In this document: positions 50,323 to 64,000 of the stretch, in pieces
Layout: the number at the start of each line of letters is the position of its first letter
How positions within the stretch are numbered: the stretch's first letter is position 1
Position numbers and translations under genes: made by a program
Notes under the pieces: model-generated
Told to the model about the DNA's origin: nothing
Database searches by the model: none
What the model saw: only the letters and a program-made list of their open reading frames with translations
Source of the DNA: Paraspadella gotoi
Taxonomy: Eukaryota; Chaetognatha
Direction of reading: 5' to 3'
Assembly (NCBI GenBank): GCA_051294375.1
Contig: CM119265.1
Span: 27,038,517 to 27,102,516 of the forward strand
Length of the DNA: 64,000 nt

Positions 50323-53300
50323 CTACCTGAGAAATGTCAGTGGGGGAAGGATTGTTGGTAAACACAGAAATTTCGTTCCGGTTCGAAGAGGAAAAGTTAA
50401 GTTCTTGCGGTCGCCGCCAATGGGAGACGGGGTAAGGCGTCGAGGGGCGGCCTTAAGAGGGTGGGGCGGGGGTAGATAAATGGGTAAGTGAGGATTGAAG
50501 AAAGAAATATGAAATTCAAAAAAAGGCCGGAGTTTTGACCGAAAAGCGATTAGGGGCCGCTTGAAACTTGACAGTGATAAATCGAGGGTAGGGAAGGAAG
50601 ACAAAAAAAAGCCTGTATTTCGTCATTAGTATAGTATTGAGTTAAATAAAACGCATCTGTACGTAAAAGAAACACGCGTAAAAAGTATGTATAGACGGAA
50701 TTTAAGAAAAAACAGTCGGCGTGAGCGATCGCTAATTCATTGACAGGAAAAAAAGAGTGTGACCCAAGCGGCCAAGCCCCAAGCCTCGGCCGGGAAAAGC
50801 TACAGCTATAGAGAACAGTTCAAGTTAAATGTGCGCGAGAGAGAGAGAGAGACTTTATAATTTTCATATAAATTAATATTAAATATTATTAGGTATATAA
50901 ATTCCTTGTTTATGCAAAAGAATCCCCCTAATCTTTTTTGAGTACAAAAACCTATCTTACACGATTTTCTTCTTTTTTTTTAGGTTTTTCATTTCACCTC
51001 GGGACACGCCCACCCGCCAACAAAAGAGCAACCGGATGTAACCAGGGCACAGACTTACTTGACTGCCACTCGAAGAGTTTCAAACCGAAAACTCGACATG
51101 TGACAGTTTTGGGGAAAGTCTCGTAAATCTCCGTCGGGGTTCCGTCTTAAGCGGAGATTCGAGATTCGAAAAAATGGGAAAGTATTTTTTTTAAACGTCG
51201 AGCCTCGGGTTTTTCTTTTTTAATATTAATTTATTCTTAAGTAAATTCCTAGGATATTTATATTAACTTGGTAACAAACACGAGCGCTCGAGAGAAAGAT
51301 AAACTACACATAAATTTAATCCACCGAAAAAAAAAATAAAAAGCGGGAAAAATAATTTCTCATGAGACAACCTAAGACACCAACCGAATAAAAAAATAGA
51401 AACTAGGCATTTCCAAATAAGGACAACAAAAAAAAAAAAAAAAACAAACCAAATTCCATGATTGACGCTTGGATCGCCTGGCAGATGGAACTTACCCGGA
51501 CCAGAGTAGAGGCTCTTGTCACAGGGCGGGAAGGAATCGTCCACAAAGGGAAGTCGATTCTCCCGACAATAGGCGACGATGTTGGACCACAAATCTCGCG
51601 CCTCCAACTCCTCGATCTTACGCAAATCCTGACATGGGAATGAATATCAACACAAAATGTATTATTATTATTATTATTATTACTATTAACTAGATTGAAT
51701 CAAGAAACGGGGAAACCAAAAAGCATCGAAAATTCAAGACCCGACTGAGGTTAATTTCTAGAATTATAGTTTATATTATATTATATTTATTTTTATATTA
51801 ACCTTCATCGATCATCATCGCACCTCAATGTACTGACTCTCCCTCCGCTGCAGCGGACGTCGCGGCGGCAGAGCCGCTTCGCCAGCTTCGTCGCCGGCAG
51901 AGCCACACATCCTGCAGCGACGACGCCCCTTCCGCTCTCCGGCGTTGGTGAAGGTGCAGGTGCGGCATTGCCACCTGGCGGAGGCGTTGAGAGATGCAGA
52001 GGGGGCGGGTCCTGACGAGAGAAGAAAGAGGAAGTCGTTAGAGTGAGTGAGTGAGAGGGAGAAAGAGAGTTTCAGTTCCTTACTTGATTCGTCCACGCCC
52101 TGTTGTCGCTTAATTTGTGGCCGCGGCAAAGGGTGGGCGTTACCTGCGACGCCACTTTGACCGGAAGGGGCGACGAGACGCTGCATTCCGCAGGCGCCGC
52201 ATTTGGATGCCGACGCCGCGTTATCGAGCGTGCAGCGTCGACAGGTCCAAGCCTTGGAGTGAGCGACGAGGGTGATAATTACATTTTTTTAATTTTTCAA
52301 TATTCTCGTAATAATACAAATTTAAAAAATATATATCCTTACCTTTTAAATATAATAGATAATTCAATAATTTAAGAATTACATTTACAATTACATCTTA
52401 AATTTGTAATCACATGATCAATTTTGAAATAATTACATTAGTATAATACACAATTACAAATGCACATAAAAAATTTAATAATTTTTTATTAATTATAAAA
52501 TTAATTTAAAAATTGTAGTCCTATTATGTTTTCTGTACTGAATCAACCATGTTGCATTCGAATAAAACGCTTGTATTATAAAAGTGACTTATAGAATTGC
52601 TCATACTTTGACCCGATCTCCGTCGTCTTTGGAAACGGGCCTTTTAGGCGCGGGCGCGCCGCACGCAGTGCAGAAGGAACTGGCGGTGGCGTTGAGGAGC
52701 GTGCAGGCGCCGCAAGACCAAGAGGGAGTTTTAGCGGCGCCGGCGGTAGGCGCGGTGGAGGAGGCGGCGCCGGTTCCGGATTGAGATTCCGTTTGGTTCT
52801 GAAGACGAAAAAACGGATCGTCGAAAAAACAAGACAACGACCAAACAAAAACAATAACAATAACAAAAGACAACAACAACAAGACGAACCCGATGTTCGT
52901 CGTTGCCGACGACGAAGACGGAATCGTCTTTGGCTTCGAGCGACGAAGATCCGTCCACCTCCATGAGCGAATCGGATCGAGGCTTGGCGATGTAGCGAAC
53001 GCAGTCGTCGCCGCTGGAGTCGGGCAAAATCAGGAGGAAAAGTAGGAGGTAAGTCGTCGTGGAAAAATTAAGTCATTTATGAGGAAAAAAGTAAGTTAAT
53101 AAGGGTTTTCGCGTTGCAAAGATCGTGGGAGCGGAGTGAAAAAGAGATGGGGAATTAAAGTCGTTAAAAGGAATTAATTCCGGATTCATTTAAAGCTGAA
53201 ATCGAGGAAAAAAGTCTGGGTGTTTGAGTAACGAGAGAAAACAAAATGGTCAGATTAATTCCATTTAGTCTTTTTCGGGACGTTTCGGGGAAAATACGGG

Positions 53301-53728
53301 TTAGATCCGATGGGTTAGATCCAATCGGTTAGATCAAATCGATTAGGGGTCGATTCGGGTGAGTTTGATTCTATTCGAGTCATTCCAGTTCAGTTAAGAT
53401 CTTTTCAGATTAGTTAGGGTCAAGTTAGGGTCATTGAGGGTCAGTTCGAACCACCTCTTCATTCGTATCGGTGACTCCGGTTCGTCTTCTGTCAGACGAA
53501 GATTCGACGGCGGTCGGGTCGTTCGAACGGCGGCTGCGGCGGCCGACGACGTAGACGGCATTAAACGTTTCTTCTGCGGCGAAACGTCGGGCGACGTCGC
53601 ATTCGTCGCTGAGGATTCGTCGTCGTTGTCGTCGTTTTTCGTCTTCGGCCGAATTAAGTGGGATTCTTTCGAGTTCTCTCCCTTCTTTCGAGGATCGTCT
53701 GCGACGAGGCGAGGAGAGCGAAGCACGC

Positions 53729-53768
<40 letters not shown>

Positions 53769-56700
53769 TATGTTTTTTATTTCCAGATTTTTTTTTTCGG
53801 GAGGATTTCATAAGGATTTGCGGTCGTTTCTTTTTTATGTCGGTGGAATTAAAGAAGAATTTAAAATTCCAAATGAAAAAAATAAATTTAAAAAAGTTTT
53901 TCTTATGTACCTAATTTTTTTCCCTCTGTATTAGTGTCTACCCGAGAAAAAAAATTGTTAGTTTTAAATTCAACATATTGTGGCAGCAAGACTTAAAAGC
54001 TGCCTCACTGCTGTCCGTCCTCAGCCTCGTCTCAATGGCTGAGCAGGCTAAATCATCTCATTCCATCCGTGCGTCCCGGGTTCAATCCCTGGGTATCCCG
54101 GTTCTGGCTTAAATGTGACGGTGCCGGTATAAACATGCCAGTGACAGGAGGCGGTCACTGAGGGTCCGCAGCCCCTATGCCAGTTGGTGAGATACCCCGC
54201 GCCCCGGGTATCACAGGCTATCCTCCCGTTGCCATAATATTTCATTACAAAACGTTTTTTGTCGACTCGCAGACTTTCCGTAAGAACAGCGTTGGACAAA
54301 CTTTTGATGAGAATTTGAAATTGAATAAAATTTTTCATTCGCGTTTTAATTAATAAAAGTACCCCAAGACTACATTTAAAAATTGAATTAACAAAACGCG
54401 AATGAATTAGTCAAGAACTCAAAATCTCAAATCCACCTTCGGGAGAGACTTCCATATCGACGGGCGAGCGCGGCGCCGAAGCGTGTCGCGGCGTGGTCGG
54501 CGTCTCTTGGACCGGCGTCGTCAGGGGCGTGGACAACGGCGACGCCAGCGGCGAAGAGATGGGCGAGGCGAGCGGCGACGACATGGCGGCGATGACGTCG
54601 GCGGCATCGAAGTTTTCCGGGACGCCGACGGGGACGTTGCAACGACGCGGGGCCTCGCAGAGCGTGCACCGTTCGTTGGGGAGAGGGTTCTCAAGGGTGC
54701 AGCGTCTGAGGAAAAAGGTAAGATAAATAGGTAAGGATAAAGGGAATGATTGTACATAAGGTTTTACAAGTTTAAGTGGGGAGATTTTTTTTTTAAGCCT
54801 TCACGACGCGACGGCTCATGAACGAAAAATAGGGAGAAGAGAAAAGAAAAAAAAAGATAAAAACCCGATCAGAATTATACGTAGGATTCCACGAAAACAA
54901 AAATATAAAAAAGCGAATCAAACTGCAGAATTGGTTTGACAGGGAGAACACGAGGTTAAATTAATTGCCTTCTGCTCGAGCGAATTGAGGGGAAGAATTC
55001 GTAACCTCTTTTCAATTAGCAAATTAGCGCCCGACCGAGCGAAATTCTACTACGTAAACTTTTTAAAATAGAGGAAAAAAAACATTATTTGGTTTTTACT
55101 CTATTTCGTCCTTAATTAATCGAATAAATAAAAGATATAAACGACGAACCGACAGGTCCACACGTCTCGAGGTTTTCTGGCTCGGAGCTCGGAGGACGTC
55201 TCGGGGCGGACGATCTCCTCGGCGTCGAGTTCGGAGGGTAAGGCATTCTGGCCGGACACTGGGAGGTTTCAAAGGGGGAGAGGAGTGATTTGCTTTCTTT
55301 CTTTCTCATTTTTTGGTAGATCGAAACTGGTAAGTATCTTTGCTGAATTCTCTAATTAATTTCCCCAATACGTACACCGTACGTCGTACTGGTCTTTTTT
55401 CTTTGGTGATTTCAAAATTTTGCTTTTAAAATTTCTTTTTTCTTTTTTCTTTTTCCTGTTTCTTGTTTTTTCTTCTTTTTCGATCTTGCTTCTCATCCTC
55501 ATTCTCTCACTGATTGGCTTTCAATTATCGCAGATCTCTCTTTTTCACTCACTCACAGATTAGCTTTCAATTATCACACATCTTTCATCTACATTCCCTC
55601 AACGATTAACATTCAGTTATCACACATCTTTCATAGTCATTCTCTCATCGATTGTCTTACCCTTATCACAGATCACTCATCTTCATTCTCTCACCGATTG
55701 GCTTTCGATTATCACAGCTGTTGACGTTGTCAGCGCTGAAGACTGGCGCTACGGCGGGTGGGTCGGAAGTAGAGGGCGTGACGACGTTCGTCGACGCGAG
55801 AGACGACGTCGAGGCGAATCCGGGCGGCCTGGGTAAAACGGCGCCCTCTGACGAGGCCGTCAAAATATATCAATTAGATGCCGAGTTGACGAAATCGTTA
55901 AGAGCAATGCTGACAAAGCTGACCGGGATATTTGGTGACTATATTCACGTAGAAAACGGAAGATGAATACGAGTCATTTTTTGGTAAATTATAGAAAAGC
56001 GAGGAGAAAGCCATTTTATGAATGAATGAATTTACGGAAAAAAAAGAGCACCAGGGCGACTATACCTATTACTCAAAATAAATAAATGATCTCTAGTCTA
56101 GACAGACCACCGTATTATGACTGCGGTAAAAAAAACAGTTAAAACAAAAGAACTCGACAGGAATGAGACAAAAATGTCCTGGAGAGGCGGTTCTTCAATT
56201 TTTCTTTAAAACAAAAAACCAAAAATAAAATGTCTTTACAAAACAGAATCTGTGATACTTTAATCGCGACGTGTACTTAAGGGAAAATAATGAGCGAAAC
56301 CGAATCCCGCGCCTCGTGTCGTGACGTCACGCACGCGGGATCGCTGCCTCACCTTCGCGCTCATCACCTTTCTCCAGTTTGCCTCACCTTTATCGTCGTC
56401 CCCGCTCGCGACGCCGTTCGACGGCAGCACGCGAATCGTCATCGTCGTTGCTGCGCCGTTGGACGGCGCGGCGATTCCGGCTGCGGCGCCGTTAACGGCG
56501 GCGGCGTCCTCGTAGAGGAAGGTGGGTTTCTTCTTGCGATCGTTTTGGCCGGAAGAAGAAGCGAAGGCGAAGGAGCAGACGGAACAGGTGCGGCGGGAGA
56601 CGCTGGAGTCAGGGTGAGTGAGAGTGAGGAACGTGAAAAAGGGTAAGGAAGGGAAAGAAAATAAAAGGGTAAAAGAGAAGGGAATCATTGAAAAATGGTT

Positions 56701-57062
56701 AAAAAAGTTAATAAATAATAATAATAATAATAAATAATAAACGGGTAAATGAGAAGGGAATGATTGAAAAATGCAATTTAAGTACAGGATTGAATCGATG
56801 AGAATAAAATGAAGTCAATGTGACTGAACGGGAGTGAACGAGAGTGAATGAAAAAGAAGAGAAATTTTGAAACCCGAAAGGAAAGAATCTTTTCACAAGT
56901 TCAAATCGGGCGAAGTAATCTCAAAGTTCTCCATTTTTAACCTAATAACCCTAATAGTCTGTAGCTTTCTATTATGAGCAGATGGCAATGTTATTCCGTC
57001 TATCGCACCTGTTCTTGAACGTGCATCTGCCGCAATTCCAGGACTCGAACTCCGGACTTTCG
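47316..57062 (-). CDS. CAPN15: Calpain-15 (SOL calpain), 5' end not resolved
   Basis: Non-classical cysteine protease with N-terminal RanBP2 zinc fingers. Exons: ~57009-57062, 56353-56602, ~55716-55845, 55150-55258, 54437-54705, 53455-53728, 52890-53013, 52607-52798, 52084-52252, 51824-52011, 51496-51628, 50327-50451, 50148-50261, 49904-50062, 49604-49811, 49177-49349, 48754-49113, 48510-48680, 47540-47888, 47316-47440. Phases agree except that the acceptor at 55845 is a guess. Five fingers are seen: [50 protein letters not shown] and [10 protein letters not shown]. The triad is intact: [14 protein letters not shown] (Cys), [10 protein letters not shown] (His), RNPWG (Asn). A C2-like tail ([18 protein letters not shown]) ends ALHQPRPL. 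No start Met was found; exon 1 must lie between 57062 and 58216. About 1,220 residues are accounted for. Confidence 0.92.
49544..49555 (+). repeat. Octamer-type intronic motif CAATATGCAAAT
   Basis: Copy of the 12-base motif, in a CAPN15 intron (49350-49603), antisense to the gene. Confidence 0.6.
50286..50320. repeat. (GA)n microsatellite filling a 65-base intron
   Basis: The CAPN15 intron 50262-50326 is more than half (CT)n on the transcribed sense strand, beginning six bases after the donor. Confidence 0.9.
53732..53767. repeat. (GA)n microsatellite at a CAPN15 acceptor
   Basis: Read on minus it is (CT)n ending directly at the acceptor CAAG of the exon 53455-53728, so it serves as that intron's polypyrimidine tract. 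Confidence 0.9.
53980..54235 (+). mobile_element. tRNA-derived SINE, copy 2
   Basis: About 256 bases in a CAPN15 intron. A box TGGCTGAGCAGG at 54036-54047 and B box GGTTCAATCCC at 54079-54089, with the same 43-base spacing as copy 1. The shared body includes the blocks GGTGCCGGTATAAACATGCC and CCCGTTGCCAT. Flanking ATATT repeats (53975-53979 and 54237-54241) may be a short target duplication. Confidence 0.85.
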
Positions 57063-58216
57063 TCTCTCTCCGATGAGGTTAGAGCCACGGGGCCGTATTC
57101 GTGCACATCGCGGATGAGGTGGTTGATAGAAGCGAAGTAGAAAGGGGGGGGGGGGTTCGAATGAGGGAGGGGGAGTCGCGTCAGTGAGAAAGCGGCCGCG
57201 CCCTCAGATCATAGGCCATATGATATCATATGATATCATATCATATCATATCATATCATATCATAGGCCTATCATATGCCCTCAGATGGGCCGGCGAGGG
57301 ATTCGTTTTATCTATGCATTGTCGTCGTCTTTCTCGACGCTCTCTTCGTTTCTTTTTTTGACCTTTTCGTTTTGATGAGACATCTTTAAAAAAAAACTAA
57401 TTTTAAATAAAATTCCATGTATCGAAAAAACAAAATTCTCTCTATACATAAATATTTATTTTCATTCAATTCGCTGGAAGCCTCAGCGTGCGATTAATAA
57501 AAAAGGAAATAAAAAGAAAAATGTTTCTCGAGTCCAACGGAGAGAAAGTATCGAGGGGGGGGGGGAATAATGGAAAGTGAGAAATGAAAAATACTTTCAA
57601 TTCACCGACCAAGTAAAAAATATTTGAAAAATACGAAAAATTAACTAATATTTATTGTATTTGCGGGAAAATTGTCTCAAGTCGGCTCGAGAAGGAAATA
57701 AAACTCTGCTATGTCTTTTAGATCAAGCTAATTTATTAATAATAAAAAGAAAAAGGAAACACTATTTTTCGTTTATTCAAAACCAAAACAACTACGACGA
57801 ATGAACAACAATAAAAAAAAAACTACGTCATGTTGCAAAAAAACAAACAAAAAAACAAACAAACATAGAAAACAAAAACGATTCGTTTTATGTCTAAGAG
57901 AGACAACTGGCAAAAGAAAAGTTAAATAAAAAAGTAATAAAAAGAAAGGAAAAAGAAAGGAAAAAGAAAGGAAAAAGAAGTTAATCTGAAGCGAGGAAAA
58001 GTAAGAGAGGGAAGAGGGGATAAGAAAGAAAAGAAAAGACACTGTGCTTTTATTGCTCCTTGGAAAAATAATCGTTAGCACGTTTTGTCGGAGTTCCGGG
58101 CGCAAAAAAACAACAACAACAACGAAATTTGATTCCTATTTTCCGCGGGTGGAGGACGAGCGGGTTTTGGAAAAAGGGGGAGAGAGAGCGAGAAGGAGTC
58201 GTTCTCAAGCGGCTCG
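57063..58216. other. Region between CAPN15 exons and CDV3
   Basis: Must contain the missing CAPN15 5' exon(s) and promoter, plus the CDV3 3' UTR. It holds a run of about 12 G at 57144-57155, the ATATC minisatellite, and A-rich stretches (57800-57990). A minus-strand Met at 57371 (MSHQNEK) is a weak candidate start, but I cannot join it in phase. Confidence 0.4.
57218..57275. repeat. ATATC minisatellite with palindromic units
   Basis: About eleven units of ATATC/ATATGATATC. The direct repeat GCCCTCAGAT flanks the array at about 57200-57209 and 57279-57288. Confidence 0.85.
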
Positions 58217-59464
58217 TCAAGTCTCGGCGGCGGCGCCGCGGGACAAAGAGTCCCACTTGTTGTGGAGGTGAAGGGAAGTGTAAGACTTTGCCGGTTCCGG
58301 CGCCGACGCCGCCGTCGCGCGGGCGCTGCGTTGCCCGCCGAGAGAAGGAAACATTTCCTGGGAAAAAAGAAATATTTAAAAATTATTAAACTAAATTAAC
58401 TAAAGAAAAAAAAACAATACTACAGTTGCTTTATTTTTTCCTTCCTTCCTTGTACCTCACTATTGACGTCCAAAGGCGTTCTGGCGTTCCGCGCTCTCCG
58501 CTGCGCCGGCTGTTGCGCCGCTTGCCGCTGCGCTGCTCTCACCGAGGGAGGCACGTATTTCGCGGGGGCGGTGGGGGTTGGCTGTGAAAATGAATGGGTG
58601 GAGTAGTTAAGTTAAGAATAAAATAAATATATAAATAAATAAATACATAAAATAAAATACACGTAAGAATGAAAGAAATTTCGCTTTAGTGACGTAAAAT
58701 CACTAGCAGTTGAATAAGTCTGTCCAGTTCATCAAACAACAAAAGAAGAAACAACAACAACCACCTCACTCTCACCTCTTTCGTCTCCATGACAACCTCC
58801 GTCGTGGCCTTCTCCTCCACAGGCGCCGCCTCGATCTTCTTCCACGGTCCATCGGGACCTCCAACGGCGGCGGCCTCCGCCTCGGCGGCCTCTTCCGCCG
58901 CCTTGGCCGCCTCCTCCTTCTCCGCGACCCGCAAGGCCTGAATCTTGAGTCCCGAATAGTCCTTGTCCGCCTCATCTTCCAACTCGATCCAATCCTCGTT
59001 GGCGCCAGCGACTTCCTCTTTCTTGGCGGCCGTTGGCGCCGGGGACGGGGCGGCCGGCGCCTCGGCAGGGCCGGCGTCCGGCGCCGAAGGAGAAGAGGCC
59101 GTCTTCTCTTTTTTCTTTTTCTGTTTTTTTTTTTTGAAAAGATTAAGGAAGGTGAATTTAAATGCGATAACAAAAATAATGAGATTTCAATAGACTGCAA
59201 TAATATAACTATAATATCTCTATTTTCATATATTAAACTTTTATATTCGTTTTAAAATAAAGTCTAATTTAGTTTAATATAGCAAAACAAGTAATCATGC
59301 AATCATTTATAAGAGGAGATGAGATCAGAGATTACGCCCCTCCTACCCCCCCCCCCTGCCCCAGTTTCCTACTCGCCTCCTTCGCGGGGGCGTCCCCGTT
59401 CGCCGCCAGATTCTTCATCTTTTTCGATTTCTTTTTGTCTTTTTTAGCGAAAAAGTCGTCGAGG

Positions 59465-59502
<38 letters not shown>

Positions 59503-59520
59503 TTCCGCTTCGGTAGACAT
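58217..59520 (-). CDS. CDV3: CDV3 homologue
   Basis: Homologue of CDV3 (carnitine-deficiency-associated protein 3), a small disordered protein of unclear role. Exons 59347-59520, 58776-59120, 58456-58581 and 58217-58357 agree in phase; 261 residues. The N-terminus has a run of about 12 Thr encoded by pure ACG repeats, then the family mark SLDDFFAKKDKKKSKKMK. The middle has IELEDEADKDYSGLKIQALR, which matches the YSGL-Q block of vertebrate CDV3, then an Ala/Glu-rich helix. Exon 3 gives AKYVPPSVRAAQ (the YxPP block) and exon 4 begins EMFPSLGGQ (FPSL block). The first donor follows a run of G and was chosen on phase. Confidence 0.88.
59466..59501. repeat. (CGT)n microsatellite in the CDV3 coding region
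   Basis: Twelve perfect trinucleotide units, read as ACG (Thr) on the minus strand within the first 20 codons of CDV3. Confidence 0.95.
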
Positions 59521-61361
59521 AGTTGGCTCTATTTTTTTTTATTTTTCGCTAAACAGATTTAAAAGTGTTTTTCTAGTTTTGTTTTTTCGATACTGATGAA
59601 TCTGTAAACCAAGATTTTTTTTTTTTTCTGAATGATCAAAGAAATTTATCATCGGCAACGACTCATCAACGGCATCCATGTGATTTTTGCATGAAATGTA
59701 TTGACAAGGTATATATATATATTTAACGTAGAGGAAGTATTACAATTTTTTTTTATTTTCGTCAGCGGACTGTACACATTGTACATATTGCTGGAATTAG
59801 CGTATGGCATACGTAACCATCCATTAAATTTTTGTTTCAAATACTTAAAAAATTATTATTTTTTTTTTCGTTTTCAATTTAAATTAGCGGAGGGTATTTT
59901 TTAAAAAAAGGAAACCCTCGAATAAAAAAAAATTATTGAAATAAACCAAATATTATTTACAATAAAAAAAAAAAAAAAAAACATAATTAGGAACGAATCT
60001 TTTGATAATATATTTTTTTTTATTCCCTGCTCCTCAGGAACAAGAGAGACTTTAATTCATCCGACGATTTTTTTTTTCTTTCGTTGGTTTAACTTTTTTT
60101 TCCAACGTCCCAACTTTGTCGCCACGAAAACCGATTGTTCACGTGACCTCAGTTGAAGCTGGAAGGAGCACAAGCTTCCGATTTATATTTATAAGACTAA
60201 TTAACCGGATAAAAGGAATTTAAAAAAAAAAAAAACAATTACATGCCTATTCCCCAGGGCATCAACGAAATATAAAAAAATATATATATAATTAAATATA
60301 AGAAAAAAATATATTAATCTCCCACGATCCTAAAAACCTTCGAACGTCCAAACTTATCCATTTTTTTTCTTTTTCAACAATCGTAGTAAATACGGAATAA
60401 ATACTCCTAGCGAAACGACCAGCGAGAGAGAGAGAGAGAGATAGAAAGAACCAACTACGACGGACATAGAAATAATAATATTAATATGACACACCCCACG
60501 GGACTGTACACGATAAAGTTAATGCTGGCCGATTAATTAACAAAAAAATATAAAAAAAAGAAGAAGATAATCGTTTCTCGATTTTGTTACTATAAACTAA
60601 AATCAAGGAACTTCTAGCATAAAAAGATACTTCGACCATTTCTTGTATTTTTGTGGGTTTCCATTTTTAATTAATATAAGAGACAAGAGACAAAAAAAAA
60701 AGCACTAGAAAGAAGCGAATTTTCAACCCCCACTAAATATTCTCCACGACCCTTACCGGCTTTTCTTTTTTTTTTTTTATACGAGAAAGTTCTTCACGAA
60801 ATCGTAAGGGTCGGGAGGGAGAGAGAGGACGCGAGGAAGGGGGGGAGTTCTAAAAAATATCGCGTCGACGTCAAATCTCTTCGCGATTAAAAAAGCGCCG
60901 CGGGACGGGCCGGGGGTGGGGAAGGAAGGGGAGTGAGAAAGGGAAGGAGGGGAAAAGGGCGGGGATAAGTGTGTGACGGGATCGGGGAAGAGGGTGTGAG
61001 AGTCGGGATGGCGAGGGCGATGGGGAGAGGGGAGAGGAGGGGGGGCCGAAAAGAGCGCATAGTAAGCGAGGCCACCCTCGCCAAGATGATGTCCAAGATT
61101 AACTAAACATGCAAAGCGCGACTGGAGGAGATTGTGGGGTCAGGGGAGAGGGAGGGAGAGGTGGGGAGGGATGGGGACGCGCGGCGTCAAAAGTGAAGAA
61201 AAACGGGGATCTCGCACCGAAAAATATTCTGAGCGACGAGAAAGTATTTCGAGTTCCATCCGAAGTTATTTCTGTGGATGCAACCGGAAAAAGTTTTCGG
61301 CGGGCGATGGAAAATTAATAGAGAGATAGAGGGCGAGAGAGAGAGAGAGCGAGTGGCGTCT
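59521..61361. other. Intergenic, CDV3 upstream / HECT ligase downstream
   Basis: 1.8 kb AT-rich spacer with many A and T runs of 8-18 bases and a GA patch at 60426-60442. A GC-richer, purine-rich stretch (60800-61200) lies just past the HECT stop and may be its 3' UTR. Open frames there are low-complexity and not convincing. Confidence 0.45.
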
Positions 61362-63649
<2,288 letters not shown>

Positions 63650-63689
63650 TCACGGAAGGGAAGCCGAATTTTTACTGTCTGTCCGTGTA

Positions 63690-63693
<4 letters not shown>

Positions 63694-63727
<34 letters not shown>
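63694..63727. repeat. (CT)n microsatellite
   Basis: About 17 CT units on the plus strand, in the intron 5' of the HECT exon 63407-63541. Confidence 0.93.
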
Positions 63728-63729
<2 letters not shown>

Positions 63730-64000
63730 GCACACAATAATAAAATCGACGTCTGGCCATTCAAGAGAAAGAGCCTCAAAATCCTCATCCTTTCGATTGA
63801 TTTTCGATCGATTTTCATCTTCGCTTCTTGTCGTTTACTTTCATGAATGGAAACACGTGTTCAATGTTTACCGTCAATTGCAATGTTTGCCATATTTTCA
63901 ATATTTGCCCTCCAATAATTCAACGAATTTGACAAAAGGGCCACGACAATGACACTATACATAGTAGGCCGGAACAGGTTGAAAACTAGAAGTTCTCTCA

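Noticed and set aside
57010-57110. Minus-strand tRNA or SINE head (GAGTTCGAGTCC B-box-like sequence)
   Set aside because: No complete cloverleaf, the A box is poor, and the same bases encode a RanBP2 half-finger that joins in phase to CAPN15.

Overview
This is a 64 kb stretch of a compact, intron-bearing animal genome. All coding sequence is split by GT-AG introns of about 65 to 800 bp. The genes are animal orthologues: CUL3, LIN7, CAPN15, the TRIC channel TMEM38, CDV3, C3orf38, ARL16 and a WWP/ITCH-type HECT ligase. The coding DNA is GC-rich and sits in AT-rich introns and spacers full of homopolymers and GA/CT dinucleotide repeats. The giant ankyrin-WGR-PARP is of the kind known from Caenorhabditis PME-5, and a tRNA-derived SINE family is present. 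I read the organism as a small-genome invertebrate but cannot name the phylum.

Layout. 1-1535: 5' half of mitochondrial Hsp70 (minus; runs off the left edge). 1958-4090: FTCD (minus). 5197-7608: an unrecognised single-exon C2H2 zinc-finger protein (plus), followed by a long perfect hairpin. 8691-10290: RAB6 (plus), tail to tail with DHRS12 (10720-12192, minus). Then come 14 more minus-strand genes in a row: MTFMT, TMEM38, an ankyrin-MYND protein, LIN7, a C3orf38 homologue, a 2,382-residue ankyrin-WGR-PARP (22642-30011), ARL16, CUL3 (13 exons), a ZIP8/14-type metal transporter, an SLC17-type transporter, a helix-hairpin-helix protein, CAPN15 (at least 20 exons; 5' end not found), CDV3, and the 3' part of a HECT E3 ligase that runs off the right edge.

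How they relate. There is no operon or shared pathway. The genes serve mitochondria (HSPA9, MTFMT), folate/histidine metabolism (FTCD), trafficking and cilia (RAB6, ARL16), polarity (LIN7), ion and metabolite transport (TMEM38, ZIP, SLC17), ubiquitin signalling (CUL3, HECT) and ADP-ribosylation (PARP). I rebuilt exons by joining homologous segments and checking that splice phases agree. Almost all joins are in phase; doubtful ones are stated.

The most interesting items are the PARP with a Tudor-like N-terminus, an H1-like basic tract and an internal acidic tract; the zinc-finger protein with SUMO-interaction-like motifs and a SUMO-acceptor-like C-terminus; the 7.7 kb hairpin; three interspersed repeat signals, one of which is a 12-bp octamer-containing motif found six times, always in introns; and an orphan 168-codon ORF between CUL3 and the ZIP gene.
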